64,000 nt of DNA from an uncultured bacterium (GTDB lineage Bacteria; Bacteroidota; Rhodothermia; Rhodothermales; Rubricoccaceae): contig CANLSR010000002.1 of assembly GCA_947493945.1 (NCBI GenBank), positions 248,001 to 312,000 on the forward strand, written 5' to 3'. The position numbers were made by a program, and so were the translations under genes. Below are positions 29,341 through 38,046 of this stretch, piece by piece; positions within the stretch are counted from its first letter, which is position 1; each line of letters starts with the position of its first letter. The notes beneath the pieces are model-generated. The model did no database searches. It worked only from the letters and a program-made list of their open reading frames with translations, and was not told the origin of the DNA.

Positions 29341-30588
29341 CTAGGCCGCGGGGAGCAGGGCGACGGTGCTCATCCGCTCCGGCGCGAACAGCTCCTCGGC
29401 CACGGCGCGCACGTCGTCGGCCGTGACGGCGTCGATCTCGGCGACGACGGCCTCGACCGGGACCACCTCGCCGTAGGTCAGCTCCACACGCCCCAGCCGC
29501 TGCATCCGGTTGGAGGTGCTCTCCAGGCCGAGCACGATCGAGCCCTTGAGCTGGTGCTTGGCGCTGGCCAGCATCCGGGCGCTGACGGGCGCCTCGGCGA
29601 GCTTGAGGAGCTCGCGACCGATCAGCACCTTGGAGCGCTCGATGCGCGAGGCGTCGGTGCCGATGTAGACGCCGAAGTCGCCGGAGTCCTGCTGGACGTT
29701 GACGAACGAGTAGACGGAGTAGCACCAGCCGTACTTTTCCCTGATGTTCTGGTTGAGCCGGCTCGACATGCCGCCGCCCAGGATGGTGTTGAGCACCGAC
29801 AGCGTCGTCCGGCGCGGGTCGAGCGCCCCGAACGCGCGCGTGCCCATCACTAGGTGCGCCTGCTGGATCGGCCGGGTGGCCTCCAGGTCGGCCGGGGCGT
29901 AGTCGCCGGCCGGCCGGCGCTCGGCGGGCTGGCGGGCGCGGTCGAAGCCGGCGAGCAGGGCCTCGACCCGGCGGACGACCTCGGTGTGGCGCACGGCCCC
30001 GGCCACGGACACCACCAGCCGGTCGGGCACGTAGTGCCGCCCGATGTAGCGCTCCAGGTCCTCGCGCGTAAACGAGCGCACGGACTCGGGCGTGCCGATG
30101 ATGGGCCGGCCCAGGGGGTCGCCGGGGTAGACGGCCGCCTCGTAGAGGTCGAACACGTGGTCCTCCGGGGCGTCCTCGTACATCTTGATCTCCTCCACCA
30201 CCACGTCCTTCTCCTTCTCGATCTCCTTGGCCGGCAGCGTCGGCTGGGTCACGAGGTCGAGGACGGTCTCGAGCGCGCGGCCCAGGTGCTCGCTCAGCCC
30301 GCGCGCGTAAAAGCAGGTGTGCTCCTTGGTCGTGAACGCGTTGAGGTAGCCGCCGACGGACTCCATCCGCTGGTTGATGAGGTACCCGCGGCGGCGCTGG
30401 GTCCCCTTGAACACCATGTGCTCGATAAAGTGGGTGATGCCGGCCTCGGGCTCGGTCTCGTCGCGGCTGCCGGCGTCCACCCAGGCGCCGACGGCCACGG
30501 AGCCGACCGACGGGACGGTCTCGGTGAGCACGCGGACGCCGCTGGGCAGCTCGGTCCGCTCGACGGCGGGGGTCAGGAGGTCACTCAT
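29341..30588 (-). CDS. M16 family zinc peptidase (processing-peptidase-like)
   Basis: Predicted 415-residue metallopeptidase. The inverted zinc motif HFIEHMVFKGT (HxxEH, about residues 53-57) is complete and the third ligand Glu lies in KEKDVVVEEIKMYEDAPED. Two M16 repeats are present, the second beginning near residue 170 and lacking the zinc site, as is normal. The protein resembles bacterial PqqL/mitochondrial processing peptidase beta relatives. There is no signal peptide, so it may act in the cytosol. It is a stand-alone gene 118 bases upstream of the epimerase. Confidence 0.9.
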   Translation of the reverse strand: MSDLLTPAVERTELPSGVRVLTETVPSVGSVAVGAWVDAGSRDETEPEAGITHFIEHMVFKGTQRRRGYLINQRMESVGGYLNAFTTKEHTCFYARGLSEHLGRALETVLDLVTQPTLPAKEIEKEKDVVVEEIKMYEDAPEDHVFDLYEAAVYPGDPLGRPIIGTPESVRSFTREDLERYIGRHYVPDRLVVSVAGAVRHTEVVRRVEALLAGFDRARQPAERRPAGDYAPADLEATRPIQQAHLVMGTRAFGALDPRRTTLSVLNTILGGGMSSRLNQNIREKYGWCYSVYSFVNVQQDSGDFGVYIGTDASRIERSKVLIGRELLKLAEAPVSARMLASAKHQLKGSIVLGLESTSNRMQRLGRVELTYGEVVPVEAVVAEIDAVTADDVRAVAEELFAPERMSTVALLPAA

Positions 30589-30650
30589 AGGACGCTCGGT
30601 ATCCCGCGCCCCGGACGCTGTTCCGCCGCCGCGCGGTCTTCGCGAGCGCC

Positions 30651-32093
30651 TCAGCGGGCGGCCGTGCGCGCCGCTGCGAGCCCGGCCAGCGACTGGCGGC
30701 GGCCGGGCGCACGCGCGAGCGCGGCCTCGAAGGCGGCCTCGGCCCCGCCCAGGTCGCCGCCCTCCAAGAGCGCCCACCCCAGGGCCTCGTTCGATGGGAC
30801 GACTGGCGACGGCGGGCCGAAGGTGAGCGGCGCCGCGTTCTCGATCTCTGCCGCCGCGCGGAGCCTCGCGGTGCCCGCCCTGGAGTCCCCTTCGCCGATC
30901 AGGACGAGCCCGTCGAGCACGAGGGCCGCAGACCGGGCCGCCCACGACGGGTCGTCGTCCGCCTCGACGGACGCCGCCAGTCCGTCGGCCACCGTCCGAG
31001 CCAGCGTGTTCCGTCCGGACCTCACGGCCAGCCACCCCGAGGCGGTCTCCTGGATGGCGACCGTGTTGAGGCCCACGCCGTCGGGGTCGATGGGCCTCCA
31101 GTCCCCCGGCTCGTCGAACGCGACCGCGTGCTGGGCCCCGATCCGCACCACGTGCGCCTGCGCGGTCGTCCCTCCCGGGTCCTCGTCCGCGAGGCCGTGT
31201 GCGAGGGCGAGCAGCTCGGCCGCCGCGCCGGCGTCGTCGAGCTGGGTCGCGGCGTAGTGCCACCACCAGAGGGCGTGCCAGCCGTGCCCGTTGAGGGGCT
31301 CGCCGCGCCGGTCGGTGTTCGCCTTGGCGGCCCCGAAGCTCCGCCGGTTCATCGAAGCCACCTCGTCCCACATCCCGAGGGCTAGATAGATGTGGCTCGG
31401 CATGTGGAGCGCGTGGCTCGCCGCCGGCGCCACGTCGGCGTAGACGCGGGCCGGGCGCAGGCCGAGCGGCGCGTGGACCGGGTCGTCGTAGGCGTGGACA
31501 AGGTAGTGGGCCGCGCCGGGGTGGCGCGGGTGCTCGTCGAACACCTCCTCGGCGACCGCCGCCGCCTTCATGTAGGTTGAGAAGTCGCGCCCCTCATGTG
31601 CCGTCCCCAGAAGGGCGAGCGCGTAGAGCGTGCGGGCGTCGGGGTCGTCGGGGTAGCGCTCGGCCAGCTGGCGCATGGCCTCGGCGTAGCGGTCGTCGCG
31701 CGCCTCTTTGGTGCCGGCCGGCGGGGCGTCGTCGTCGCCGAACAGGACCGCGAGCGTGGCGAGGTAGGCCCGCTCGCGGTCGGTGGCGCCTTCGCCGGTC
31801 ACGCCCGCCAGCGCGGCGCGGGCGGCGTCGAGGTCCTGCCGCTGCCAGACCGGGTGGTGGTGCGTCATGGCCTCGCCCCAGGCGGCCATCGCGAACCCGG
31901 GGTCGACCTGGCGGGCGCGCTGGAAGGCCTCGCGGGCGTCGTCGTACTCGAAGCTGTGGAGCAGGAGCAGGCCGCGCAGGAACGGTCCCTGGGCCGCTGC
32001 CGCGCCGGAGTTGGCGGACGTGGTCTCCCCCAGGCTCGGCTGGGCCAGCGCGGGGGCGGCGAGGACGAGCAGGCACAGGGCGAGGGAGCGCAT
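30651..32093 (-). CDS. Secreted TPR-repeat protein
   Basis: A 480-residue protein with a signal peptide (first 17 residues, MRSLALCLLVLAAPALA). Tetratricopeptide-like repeats are seen near residues 45-75 (SFEYDDAREAFQRARQVDPG) and again near the C-terminus (LLEGGDLGGAEAAFEAALAR). The middle region has the phrases WGEAMTHHHPVW, HYLVHAYDDPVHA and HMPSHIYLALGMW, rich in His, which recur in a group of periplasmic TPR proteins. A metal-related role is possible but unproven. It is followed by the M16 gene after 62 bases. Function unknown. Confidence 0.8.
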   Translation of the reverse strand: MRSLALCLLVLAAPALAQPSLGETTSANSGAAAAQGPFLRGLLLLHSFEYDDAREAFQRARQVDPGFAMAAWGEAMTHHHPVWQRQDLDAARAALAGVTGEGATDRERAYLATLAVLFGDDDAPPAGTKEARDDRYAEAMRQLAERYPDDPDARTLYALALLGTAHEGRDFSTYMKAAAVAEEVFDEHPRHPGAAHYLVHAYDDPVHAPLGLRPARVYADVAPAASHALHMPSHIYLALGMWDEVASMNRRSFGAAKANTDRRGEPLNGHGWHALWWWHYAATQLDDAGAAAELLALAHGLADEDPGGTTAQAHVVRIGAQHAVAFDEPGDWRPIDPDGVGLNTVAIQETASGWLAVRSGRNTLARTVADGLAASVEADDDPSWAARSAALVLDGLVLIGEGDSRAGTARLRAAAEIENAAPLTFGPPSPVVPSNEALGWALLEGGDLGGAEAAFEAALARAPGRRQSLAGLAAARTAAR

Positions 32094-32194
32094 ATCGACG
32101 GCGGGGAGGGTCGGGCTCAAGATCGGTCGGGCTCCGGGCCCCGGCCTACCCTGCGGCCGGTGGGGTTGCAGTGGCGTGGGTATTTCATACCATG

Positions 32195-32203
32195 CAATAA
32201 CGA
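32195..32203 (-). repeat. CCGTTATTG motif, near copy (TCGTTATTG)
   Basis: ATGCAATAACGA on the plus strand, one base from the exact motif, in the intergenic region between the TPR and acyl-CoA dehydrogenase genes, 100 bases before the TPR gene. It points left. Confidence 0.45.
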
Positions 32204-32226
32204 ACATTAGACTAAACGCCTGCCCC

Positions 32227-32249
32227 GCTGGCGGAGGCCGGGCGCCAGC
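32227..32249. repeat. GCTGGCGG-type hairpin
   Basis: GCTGGCG (32227-32233) and CGCCAGC (32243-32249) form a 7-bp stem next to the terminator of the acyl-CoA dehydrogenase gene. Confidence 0.4.
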
Positions 32250-32277
32250 CGAGCGAGCAACGCAGCCGGGGCGACAC

Positions 32278-32310
32278 AAAAAGCCCCGCCTGCCAGGAGG
32301 CAGACGGGGC
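32278..32310 (-). terminator. Intrinsic terminator of the acyl-CoA dehydrogenase gene
   Basis: Read on the minus strand, GCCCCGTCTGCC pairs with GGCAGGCGGGGC around a short loop and is followed directly by TTTTT. It lies 21 bases after the acyl-CoA dehydrogenase stop. It is the clearest Rho-independent terminator in the window. Confidence 0.85.
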
Positions 32311-32331
32311 GGACAAGGAACGGCCGGGCCG

Positions 32332-34380
32332 TTACGCCTTCGCCTTCTTCTTGGTCGACGGCTCCGCCGAGGCCACGGCGCCGTCACCGGCCGCGCCGTC
32401 GGGGCGCGGGATGTAGGGCGCGCCGTCCTCGGGGAACTGCTTGATAAAGTCCTCCTGGACCGGGTGGCCGGTCCCCTTAGCGACCGGCGACGACTCGTGG
32501 ACGTAGAAGTCGGCGTTGGGCAGCGTGGCGACGTACTCGAACGCGGCCGCGGCGGCCCGCTTCATCGAGTCGTCCGAGTTGACGTGGAGCGCGCGGACGT
32601 TGGCCTGAATGCGCTCGTGGGCCATATGCATAAAGTGCAGCCCGGCCAGCCGGTCGCGGTCCCACTCCGGGCCGCTCGCGCCGTCCGCCAGCTGGCGGTC
32701 GAGCTTGGAGAGCACGCACGACCAGGCGAACATGAGCGTCGCGTTGTCGGCGAAGCGGGCCTGGGTGGCCTGGGCCGTCACGATGTCCTCCTCCATCCGC
32801 TTCGAGACCAGCTTGAACTCGCGCGTGTGCGTCTGGACGTGCGAGGCGAGCCGGTCGGCGAACGACCGCAGCGACGGGTGGACGCGCGTGACCTCGGGCT
32901 TCGACACCTTCTTGCCCAGGAAGATCTCGGTCGCCAGCGGCGTGCCCTGCTTGATGGTCGACGGCGTGAAGGCGCCCGACAGGATGCGCGAGACGTTCTC
33001 GCCCACGGTCTCGTCGTCGCTCCACTGGACCGTGTTGAGCACGCCCAGCATGTACTCGGCGAGCTGCTTGCCGCCGTAGGCGAACACGAACGCCTGCATG
33101 ACCTCGTTCGAGCCCTCGACGATCCGGTGGATGCGGTTGTCGCGCCACAGGCGGTCGAACTCGTTCTCGGTCACGTAGCCCTCGCCGCCCATGATCTGCA
33201 TGGCCGAGTCGATCACGTTCCAGCCCTCCTCGGAGCAGAACAGCTTGCACGCCGCCGTCTCGACCATGATGTCGGAGTCGTGGCGGTCGAGCATCCCGCA
33301 CACCTCGTAGAGCATCGCGTCCATGCCGTAGCACAGCGCGTGCATCTCGGCGACGCGCTTCTGGACCAGCTCAAAGTCGGCCAGGGGCCGCTGGAACTGG
33401 TAGCGGGTCTGGACCCACTTGGTGGCCTGCTCGGCGGCCTGCTTGGCGGCGCCCGTGACGCCGGCGCTCAAGGTGCAGCGGCCGTAGTTGAGGCACGTCA
33501 GCGCCACCTTGAGGCCCTGGCCCTCGCGGTGGAGCAGGTTCTCCTTGGGCACCTTGACGTTCTCGAAGCGGATGCGCGCCTGCCACGTGCCCCGGATGCC
33601 GGTCTTGGAGCGGTTCTTCTGGAAGAACGTGACGCCGTCCATGTCCGGCGTCACGATCAGCGCCGAGACGCCCTTCTTGGTCTTGCCCGTCTTGGGGTCG
33701 GTGACCTGCTGGTTGGTCATGACCGTCAGCAGGCCGGACAGCGCGCCCGAGGTGATCCACTTTTTCTCGCCGTTGAGGACGTAGACCTGCTCCTCCTCGT
33801 CCCACACGCAGTTCGTCTCCTGGCCGGCGGCGTCCGACCCGACCTGGGGCTCGCTCAAGCAGAAGCCGGAGAGCTTCTCGCGCGCCACCATCGGCAGGAA
33901 CCGCTCCTTCTGCTCGTCCGAGCCGAACAGCATGAGCGCCTTGCAGCCGATGGACTGGTGGGCCGAGACCATCACGGCCGACGAGCCGCAGCGGCGGCCG
34001 AGCGCTTCCAGCACGCGGTTGTAGCTGGCCACGCCCAGGCCCAGCCCGCCCCACTCCTCGGGGACCGTCATGCCCATCACGCCCATCTCGAACAGGCGGT
34101 CGATGACCCACTCGGGGATAAACTGCTCCTGGTCGATCTGGATCGCCGGGTGCTCGGTGTCGAGGTACTCGTTCAGCTCGTCGAGCAGCTTGTCCGTCTT
34201 GGCCTTCTCCGAGGGCGAGACCTCGGGGTACGGGAACACCAGCTCCTCGCGGATGCGGCCCCAGAAGAGGTTCTTGATAAAGCCCATGTCCTCGGGCTCC
34301 GGCCCGAACATGGTCTCGGCCTCTTTGATCATCTGCTGGTCGCGGGCGGAGACGCCCTTCATGGAAGAGAGAACGGACAT
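32332..34380 (-). CDS. Acyl-CoA dehydrogenase, long form
   Basis: Predicted 682-residue FAD enzyme that introduces the first double bond in fatty-acid beta-oxidation. Blocks are LSEPQVGSDAAG, WITSGALSGLLTVM, the flavin-contacting MQIMGGEGYVTENEFDRLWRD and the catalytic Glu in HRIVEGSNEV (about residue 435). The length, about 250 residues beyond a standard medium-chain enzyme, resembles the very-long-chain/ACAD9-like group with an extra C-terminal domain. It ends with a Lys-rich tail (TKKKAKA). Gene context gives no further partner; its own terminator follows. Confidence 0.92.
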   Translation of the reverse strand: MSVLSSMKGVSARDQQMIKEAETMFGPEPEDMGFIKNLFWGRIREELVFPYPEVSPSEKAKTDKLLDELNEYLDTEHPAIQIDQEQFIPEWVIDRLFEMGVMGMTVPEEWGGLGLGVASYNRVLEALGRRCGSSAVMVSAHQSIGCKALMLFGSDEQKERFLPMVAREKLSGFCLSEPQVGSDAAGQETNCVWDEEEQVYVLNGEKKWITSGALSGLLTVMTNQQVTDPKTGKTKKGVSALIVTPDMDGVTFFQKNRSKTGIRGTWQARIRFENVKVPKENLLHREGQGLKVALTCLNYGRCTLSAGVTGAAKQAAEQATKWVQTRYQFQRPLADFELVQKRVAEMHALCYGMDAMLYEVCGMLDRHDSDIMVETAACKLFCSEEGWNVIDSAMQIMGGEGYVTENEFDRLWRDNRIHRIVEGSNEVMQAFVFAYGGKQLAEYMLGVLNTVQWSDDETVGENVSRILSGAFTPSTIKQGTPLATEIFLGKKVSKPEVTRVHPSLRSFADRLASHVQTHTREFKLVSKRMEEDIVTAQATQARFADNATLMFAWSCVLSKLDRQLADGASGPEWDRDRLAGLHFMHMAHERIQANVRALHVNSDDSMKRAAAAAFEYVATLPNADFYVHESSPVAKGTGHPVQEDFIKQFPEDGAPYIPRPDGAAGDGAVASAEPSTKKKAKA

Positions 34381-34485
34381 GGTATCTGGGAAGCTGGGAA
34401 GGTGGAAGCGCTTTTGGAACGAGCCAGCGTAGCACCGGGTCCCGGCCGCGGTTGCCCCGGTGCGAAGGCCGAGCGAGTTTCCGGG

Positions 34486-35349
34486 ATGCCCGACCTCCCC
34501 GCCTCCCCGCCGGCGCCCGGCGCCCTCCCCTCGTTGGCTCCGCCGACCTCACGGTTCTCCGCCCGACTGGCGGAGGCGGTCCGCCAGTCGGGCGCGCCGG
34601 TGTGCGTCGGGCTGGACCCCGACCCGGAGCGGTTGCCGGCCTCTTTAGGTGGAGGTGCCCAGGCGGCTGAACAGTTTTGTATTGCAATGACGGAATCGTG
34701 CGCGCCGATGGCCGCCGCCTTCAAGCCCAACCTGGCCTTCTTCGAGGCCTACGGCGCCGACGGCTGGCGGGCGCTGGAGCGCGTCTGCGACGCCGTCCGG
34801 CAGTCCGGCCGGCTCCTGGTGCTCGACGGCAAGCGCGGCGACATCGGCAACACGGGCCGGCGCTACGCCCACGCCCAGTTCGACCGGCTAGGCGCGGACG
34901 CGGCGACGGTCGCGCCCTACATGGGCGCCGACAGCCTGTCCCCGTTCCTGGAGCACGCCGGCCGGTGCGCCTTCGCGCTCGTCGCCACGTCCAACCCGGG
35001 CGCGCTCGACCTCCAGCACCGCCAGCTGGGCGGAGTGCCGCTCTATCGGACCGTCGCCGACCTGGCCGTCGAGACGGCGCGCGGCCTGCCGGGCGAGGCC
35101 GGCTTCGTCGTCGGCGCGACCCGCCCCGAGCTGCTGGCGGAGTTGAGGGCGGCGCACCCCGGGGTCCCGTTCCTGGTGCCGGGCGTGGGCGCCCAGGGCG
35201 GGTCGGGATCGGATGTGCTGGCTTGCAATAACGGCGGACCGATCTTGGTCAACGCCAGCCGCTCGGTCCTCTACGCCTCGTCGGGCGCCGACTTTGCCCG
35301 GGCCGCCGCCGACGCCGCCGCCCGGCTGGCGGAGGCGCTGAGCGGCTGA
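34486..35349 (+). CDS. pyrF: Orotidine 5'-phosphate decarboxylase
   Basis: Predicted 287-residue PyrF (the longer type 2 family) that makes UMP from OMP. VCVGLDPDPERLP (about residue 39) is the substrate-binding block, and LLVLDGKRGDIGNTGRRYA holds the catalytic Lys-Asp residues. It ends with VPGVGAQGGSGSD and the phosphate-binding phrase NASRSVLYAS. The gene contains a perfect 15-bp inverted repeat at its 5' end and one exact plus one near copy of the CCGTTATTG motif, which is unusual for one gene. The start at ATG 34486 opens a Pro-rich leader of about 20 residues; the true start may be further in. It is divergent from the acyl-CoA dehydrogenase gene. Confidence 0.92.
   Translation: MPDLPASPPAPGALPSLAPPTSRFSARLAEAVRQSGAPVCVGLDPDPERLPASLGGGAQAAEQFCIAMTESCAPMAAAFKPNLAFFEAYGADGWRALERVCDAVRQSGRLLVLDGKRGDIGNTGRRYAHAQFDRLGADAATVAPYMGADSLSPFLEHAGRCAFALVATSNPGALDLQHRQLGGVPLYRTVADLAVETARGLPGEAGFVVGATRPELLAELRAAHPGVPFLVPGVGAQGGSGSDVLACNNGGPILVNASRSVLYASSGADFARAAADAAARLAEALSG
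34560..34594. repeat. Perfect 15-bp inverted repeat inside pyrF
   Basis: CGCCCGACTGGCGGA and TCCGCCAGTCGGGCG flank a 5-base loop (GGCGG). It contains the same words as the intergenic hairpins but lies in the coding sequence, encoding about residues 25-36 (ARLAEAVRQSGA). It would form a strong stem near the 5' end of the mRNA. Confidence 0.7.
34685..34693 (-). repeat. CCGTTATTG motif, near copy (CCGTCATTG)
   Basis: TTGCAATGACGG on the plus strand in pyrF, one base from the exact motif. The minus strand continues CAATACAAAAC, like other reverse copies. Confidence 0.45.
35223..35234 (-). repeat. CCGTTATTG motif, reverse copy 4
   Basis: TTGCAATAACGG near the end of pyrF, antisense to the gene, where the coding strand gives CysAsnAsnGlyGly (tgc aat aac ggc). 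Confidence 0.65.
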
Positions 35350-35468
35350 CCGCGGACGGCGGCGCGCACGGGCGGCCCGTCTAAGTGCGGGCCGGGCTGC
35401 AGGCCGAGTCCGGGGCGCTGTAACCTTCCCAAACCGGCCAGCGTCGTGGGAGGGCACCCTGCACGTCC

Positions 35469-35975
35469 ATGTCCCCCGACGCCCTCGTCCGCCAGCACGC
35501 CGACCTCGTCTACCGCGTCGCCTTGCGGGTGACCGGCACGCCGGCCGACGCGGCGGACGCGGCCCAGGAGGCGCTCGTCAAGGTCTGGCGCGGCATCGCC
35601 GACGTCCACGCCGAGCGCCAGCGGGCGTGGGCGGCGCGCGTGGCCCGCAACGCGGCGCTCGACCTGCTCCGCCGCCGCGCCGTGCGGCCCGCGCCCGGGC
35701 TGGCGGAGGCCGTCCGCGAGCCGCACTGCGCCCGACCCCTCCCCGACGCCGACGCCGAGACGGGCGAACTCCGCGCCCAACTGTCGCGCGCCGTCCACGG
35801 GCTCGACGAGCCGTACCGCTCCATCCTCGTCCTCCGCGAGATCGAGGGGCTGGCCTACGCCGAGATCGCCGACGCCCTCGACCTGCCCCTCAACACGCTC
35901 AAGGTGTACCTGATGCGCGCCCGCCGCCGCGTCCGCGACGCCGTCGCCGCCTCCGCCCCCGAGCTGGTCCCATGA
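35469..35975 (+). CDS. ECF-type RNA polymerase sigma factor
   Basis: Predicted 168-residue extracytoplasmic-function sigma factor. Residues about 8-75 form sigma region 2 (ADLVYRVALRVTGTPADAADAAQEALVKVWRG with the -10-binding part), and about 105-160 form region 4 with the helix-turn-helix LAYAEIADALDLPLNTLKVYLMRARRR. Only two regions are present, as in the ECF class. Its stop overlaps the ATG of the anti-sigma gene (ATGA), so the pair is translated together. The promoter it reads is not known. Confidence 0.92.
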   Translation: MSPDALVRQHADLVYRVALRVTGTPADAADAAQEALVKVWRGIADVHAERQRAWAARVARNAALDLLRRRAVRPAPGLAEAVREPHCARPLPDADAETGELRAQLSRAVHGLDEPYRSILVLREIEGLAYAEIADALDLPLNTLKVYLMRARRRVRDAVAASAPELVP

Positions 35976-36829
35976 CGATCCGCTGCCCCCACCTCGACGC
36001 CTACCTCGACGGCCAGCTGTCGGCGGCCGACGCCCAGGCCTACGAGGCGCACGCCCTCGGCTGCCCCTGGTGCGCCGCCGCGCTGGCAGCGCCGCTGGAC
36101 CCAGCGTTCTCGGCCGGCGGGCCGGCGGACCTGCGCGCGCTCGCCGACGTCGGCTGCCCGCCCGACCTGCTGGCCCACGTGCTGGACGCGCCCGACGCGC
36201 CCGCGCTCTTTGCCGACGGCTTCCGCCAGCTCCGCGCCGAGTCGTGCCCGCCCGAGGTGATCGAGGCCGCGCTGCGAACGGCCCGGCGGGCGCCCGACCG
36301 CGGCGCGCGCCCTGCACGCCGGACGGTGCGGCAGGTCGCGGCCTGGACCCTCGGCCTGGCCGCCGCGCTGGCGGTCGCGGTCGGGCTGTGGCCCCAAGCG
36401 CCGGCCCTCGACCCGGCCGGGCCGGCGGTGGCGGTCTCCGCGCCCGCGCCGGACGAGGCGCCGGCCCCCGAGCCCGCCCCGGAGTCGGTGCCCACGCCTG
36501 ACGAACGGCCACAGGCCGCCGCTCTCCCCTCGCCGCAAGCGCCCGATCCTCCGGCGGCGACCGCCGAGCCCGCGCGGCCCGCGCCACCGCCGACGCCCAC
36601 CGCCAGCGGCACGGCCGACGACCCGGCGGCTCCGCCTCTGGACGCCCTCGCCGCCGGCCCCGACACTCCAAGCGACGACCTCCCCACAGAGGCCGAGATC
36701 GCGGACGCCCGGCGCGACCTCGCGCTCGCCTTCCGGCTGGTCGACAAGGCCCAGACCCGCGCCCGCGACGCCGTTCGTGACGAGGCCGGGGCCCTATCTG
36801 AAACGCTCGATTTTACCCTTCCCTTCTAA
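35972..36829 (+). CDS. Zinc-finger anti-sigma factor, membrane-anchored
   Basis: Predicted 285-residue anti-sigma factor for the overlapping ECF gene. The N-terminal CPHLDAYLDGQ ... HALGCPWC matches the HxxxCxxC zinc anti-sigma (ZAS) motif. A single TM helix (about residues 113-133, VAAWTLGLAAALAVAVGLW) is followed by about 110 residues of Pro/Ala/Glu-rich low-complexity periplasmic sequence and a short conserved C-terminus. The Pro-rich stretch probably acts as a spacer to a sensing element. The ATG overlaps the sigma factor stop. Confidence 0.85.
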   Translation: MTIRCPHLDAYLDGQLSAADAQAYEAHALGCPWCAAALAAPLDPAFSAGGPADLRALADVGCPPDLLAHVLDAPDAPALFADGFRQLRAESCPPEVIEAALRTARRAPDRGARPARRTVRQVAAWTLGLAAALAVAVGLWPQAPALDPAGPAVAVSAPAPDEAPAPEPAPESVPTPDERPQAAALPSPQAPDPPAATAEPARPAPPPTPTASGTADDPAAPPLDALAAGPDTPSDDLPTEAEIADARRDLALAFRLVDKAQTRARDAVRDEAGALSETLDFTLPF

Positions 36830-36831
36830 CC

Positions 36832-37407
36832 ATGCGACCTCTCCTTTTATGCGCCGCGGCCGTCGTGCTGCTCGCCCCGCTGGCCCACGCCCAGCCCGTC
36901 TCCACGGCCGACCTCGACGCGATGTTCGGCGCCGAGCCCCAGGTCGAGGTCAACCTCCGCGGGTCGCTGCTGCGGCTGGCGGCCGAGGCCGCGCGCGAGA
37001 GCGAGCCCGAGGCGGCGACGATGCTCGACGGGCTGCGGGCGGTCACCGTCCGCATCTACCCGGCCGCCGCCGCGGGCGAAGCCGACGCCGTCCAGGCGTT
37101 CTCCGACGTGGCGAGCCGCTTCGAGTCCGACGGCTGGTTCACGCTCGTCCGCGTCCGCGCCCAGCCGGACGACGCCGAGGACGGCGACGTCTGGGTGTTC
37201 GTCCGCGAGTTTGGCGACACGTTCGAGGGCATGGCCGTGATGGCCATCGACAAAGACGAGGAGACGGCCGTGTTCGTCCACATCGACGGCACCATCAACC
37301 CGGCCCAGGTGGGCGAGCTGAGCCGCCGCTTTGCCCGCGTCGACCTGGACGACGACGACGCCAGCGACGAGGACCCCAGCGACGACGAGGCCGACGATGG
37401 CCAGTAG
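36832..37407 (+). CDS. Secreted DUF4252 protein
   Basis: A 191-residue protein with a signal peptide (first 20 residues, ending AHA) and a DUF4252-like body: an N-terminal part, VRIYPAAAAGEADAV and a domain with strands and helices ending in VGELSRRF. The C-terminal 25 residues are extremely acidic (Asp runs, with DDDD). DUF4252 proteins commonly accompany ECF sigma/anti-sigma pairs in Bacteroidota-like bacteria, and it follows the anti-sigma gene by two bases. Function unknown. Confidence 0.8.
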   Translation: MRPLLLCAAAVVLLAPLAHAQPVSTADLDAMFGAEPQVEVNLRGSLLRLAAEAARESEPEAATMLDGLRAVTVRIYPAAAAGEADAVQAFSDVASRFESDGWFTLVRVRAQPDDAEDGDVWVFVREFGDTFEGMAVMAIDKDEETAVFVHIDGTINPAQVGELSRRFARVDLDDDDASDEDPSDDEADDGQ

Positions 37408-38002
37408 ACGCGCCCTCCTCGCCCTGCTCGTCGCGACCGCCAGCGGCTGCGTGTCGCTCGAGATGAACCGGCTCAAGCGCCACGTCGAGCGCGAGGTCGA
37501 GGCCGACGGGCAGGCCGAGGTCGGGCGCGGCATGGCCATGTCGTTCGGGTGGGGCACGTTCGCGACCGCCCGGACGGTGGGCTGGGTCTTCGCGCCGGGC
37601 CGGACGGCGCCCTACCGCCGGCTCAGCCGCCGCGTCAGGCGCGTCAAGGTGGCCCGCTACCCGGTCTCCGGCGTGCTCGACACGCGGCGGATGGCGCGGC
37701 CCGAGATCCTGGGCCGCTACCAAGACAAGGGCTGGCTCCCTCTCGTCACCGTCCGGGACTCGGCCGCGGCGGTCTGGGTGCTCTACCGCGAGCGCGAGCG
37801 CGACCTGCGCCTGACCGACCTGCTGGCGGTCTCGCTCTCCGGCGACGGGCTGGTGATGACGCGCGTCAGCGGCGACCTGTCGGGGCTGGTCCTCGACGCC
37901 GTCGCGCTAGCCGAGCTGGACGCGTTCCAGGGCGCGCTGGACGAGACGGGCCTGTTCGAGCCCGCCCCGGAGGCGACCGCCGATGCCGCCGAAGACCCTT
38001 GA
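37397..38002 (+). CDS. Lipoprotein, probable DUF4252 relative
   Basis: A 201-residue protein whose signal ends in the lipobox-like VATASGC, giving a lipidated Cys at about residue 17. The mature part has RRVRRVKVARYPVSG, then DKGWLPLVTVRDSAAAVWVLYRE, reminiscent of the DUF4252 fold, so it may be a second member of that family. The ATG lies 11 bases before the stop of the DUF4252 gene, so it is translationally overlapped. It belongs to the sigma-factor operon. Function unknown. Confidence 0.75.
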   Translation: MASRRALLALLVATASGCVSLEMNRLKRHVEREVEADGQAEVGRGMAMSFGWGTFATARTVGWVFAPGRTAPYRRLSRRVRRVKVARYPVSGVLDTRRMARPEILGRYQDKGWLPLVTVRDSAAAVWVLYRERERDLRLTDLLAVSLSGDGLVMTRVSGDLSGLVLDAVALAELDAFQGALDETGLFEPAPEATADAAEDP

Positions 38003-38046
38003 CGATCGGCGGCCGGCGCTAGGTTGCGGCCTCTGCCCGCCGTCCC

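Noticed and set aside
31783..34485. Long plus-strand ORF before pyrF
   Set aside because: It is the antisense shadow of the acyl-CoA dehydrogenase gene; PyrF text begins near 34486.
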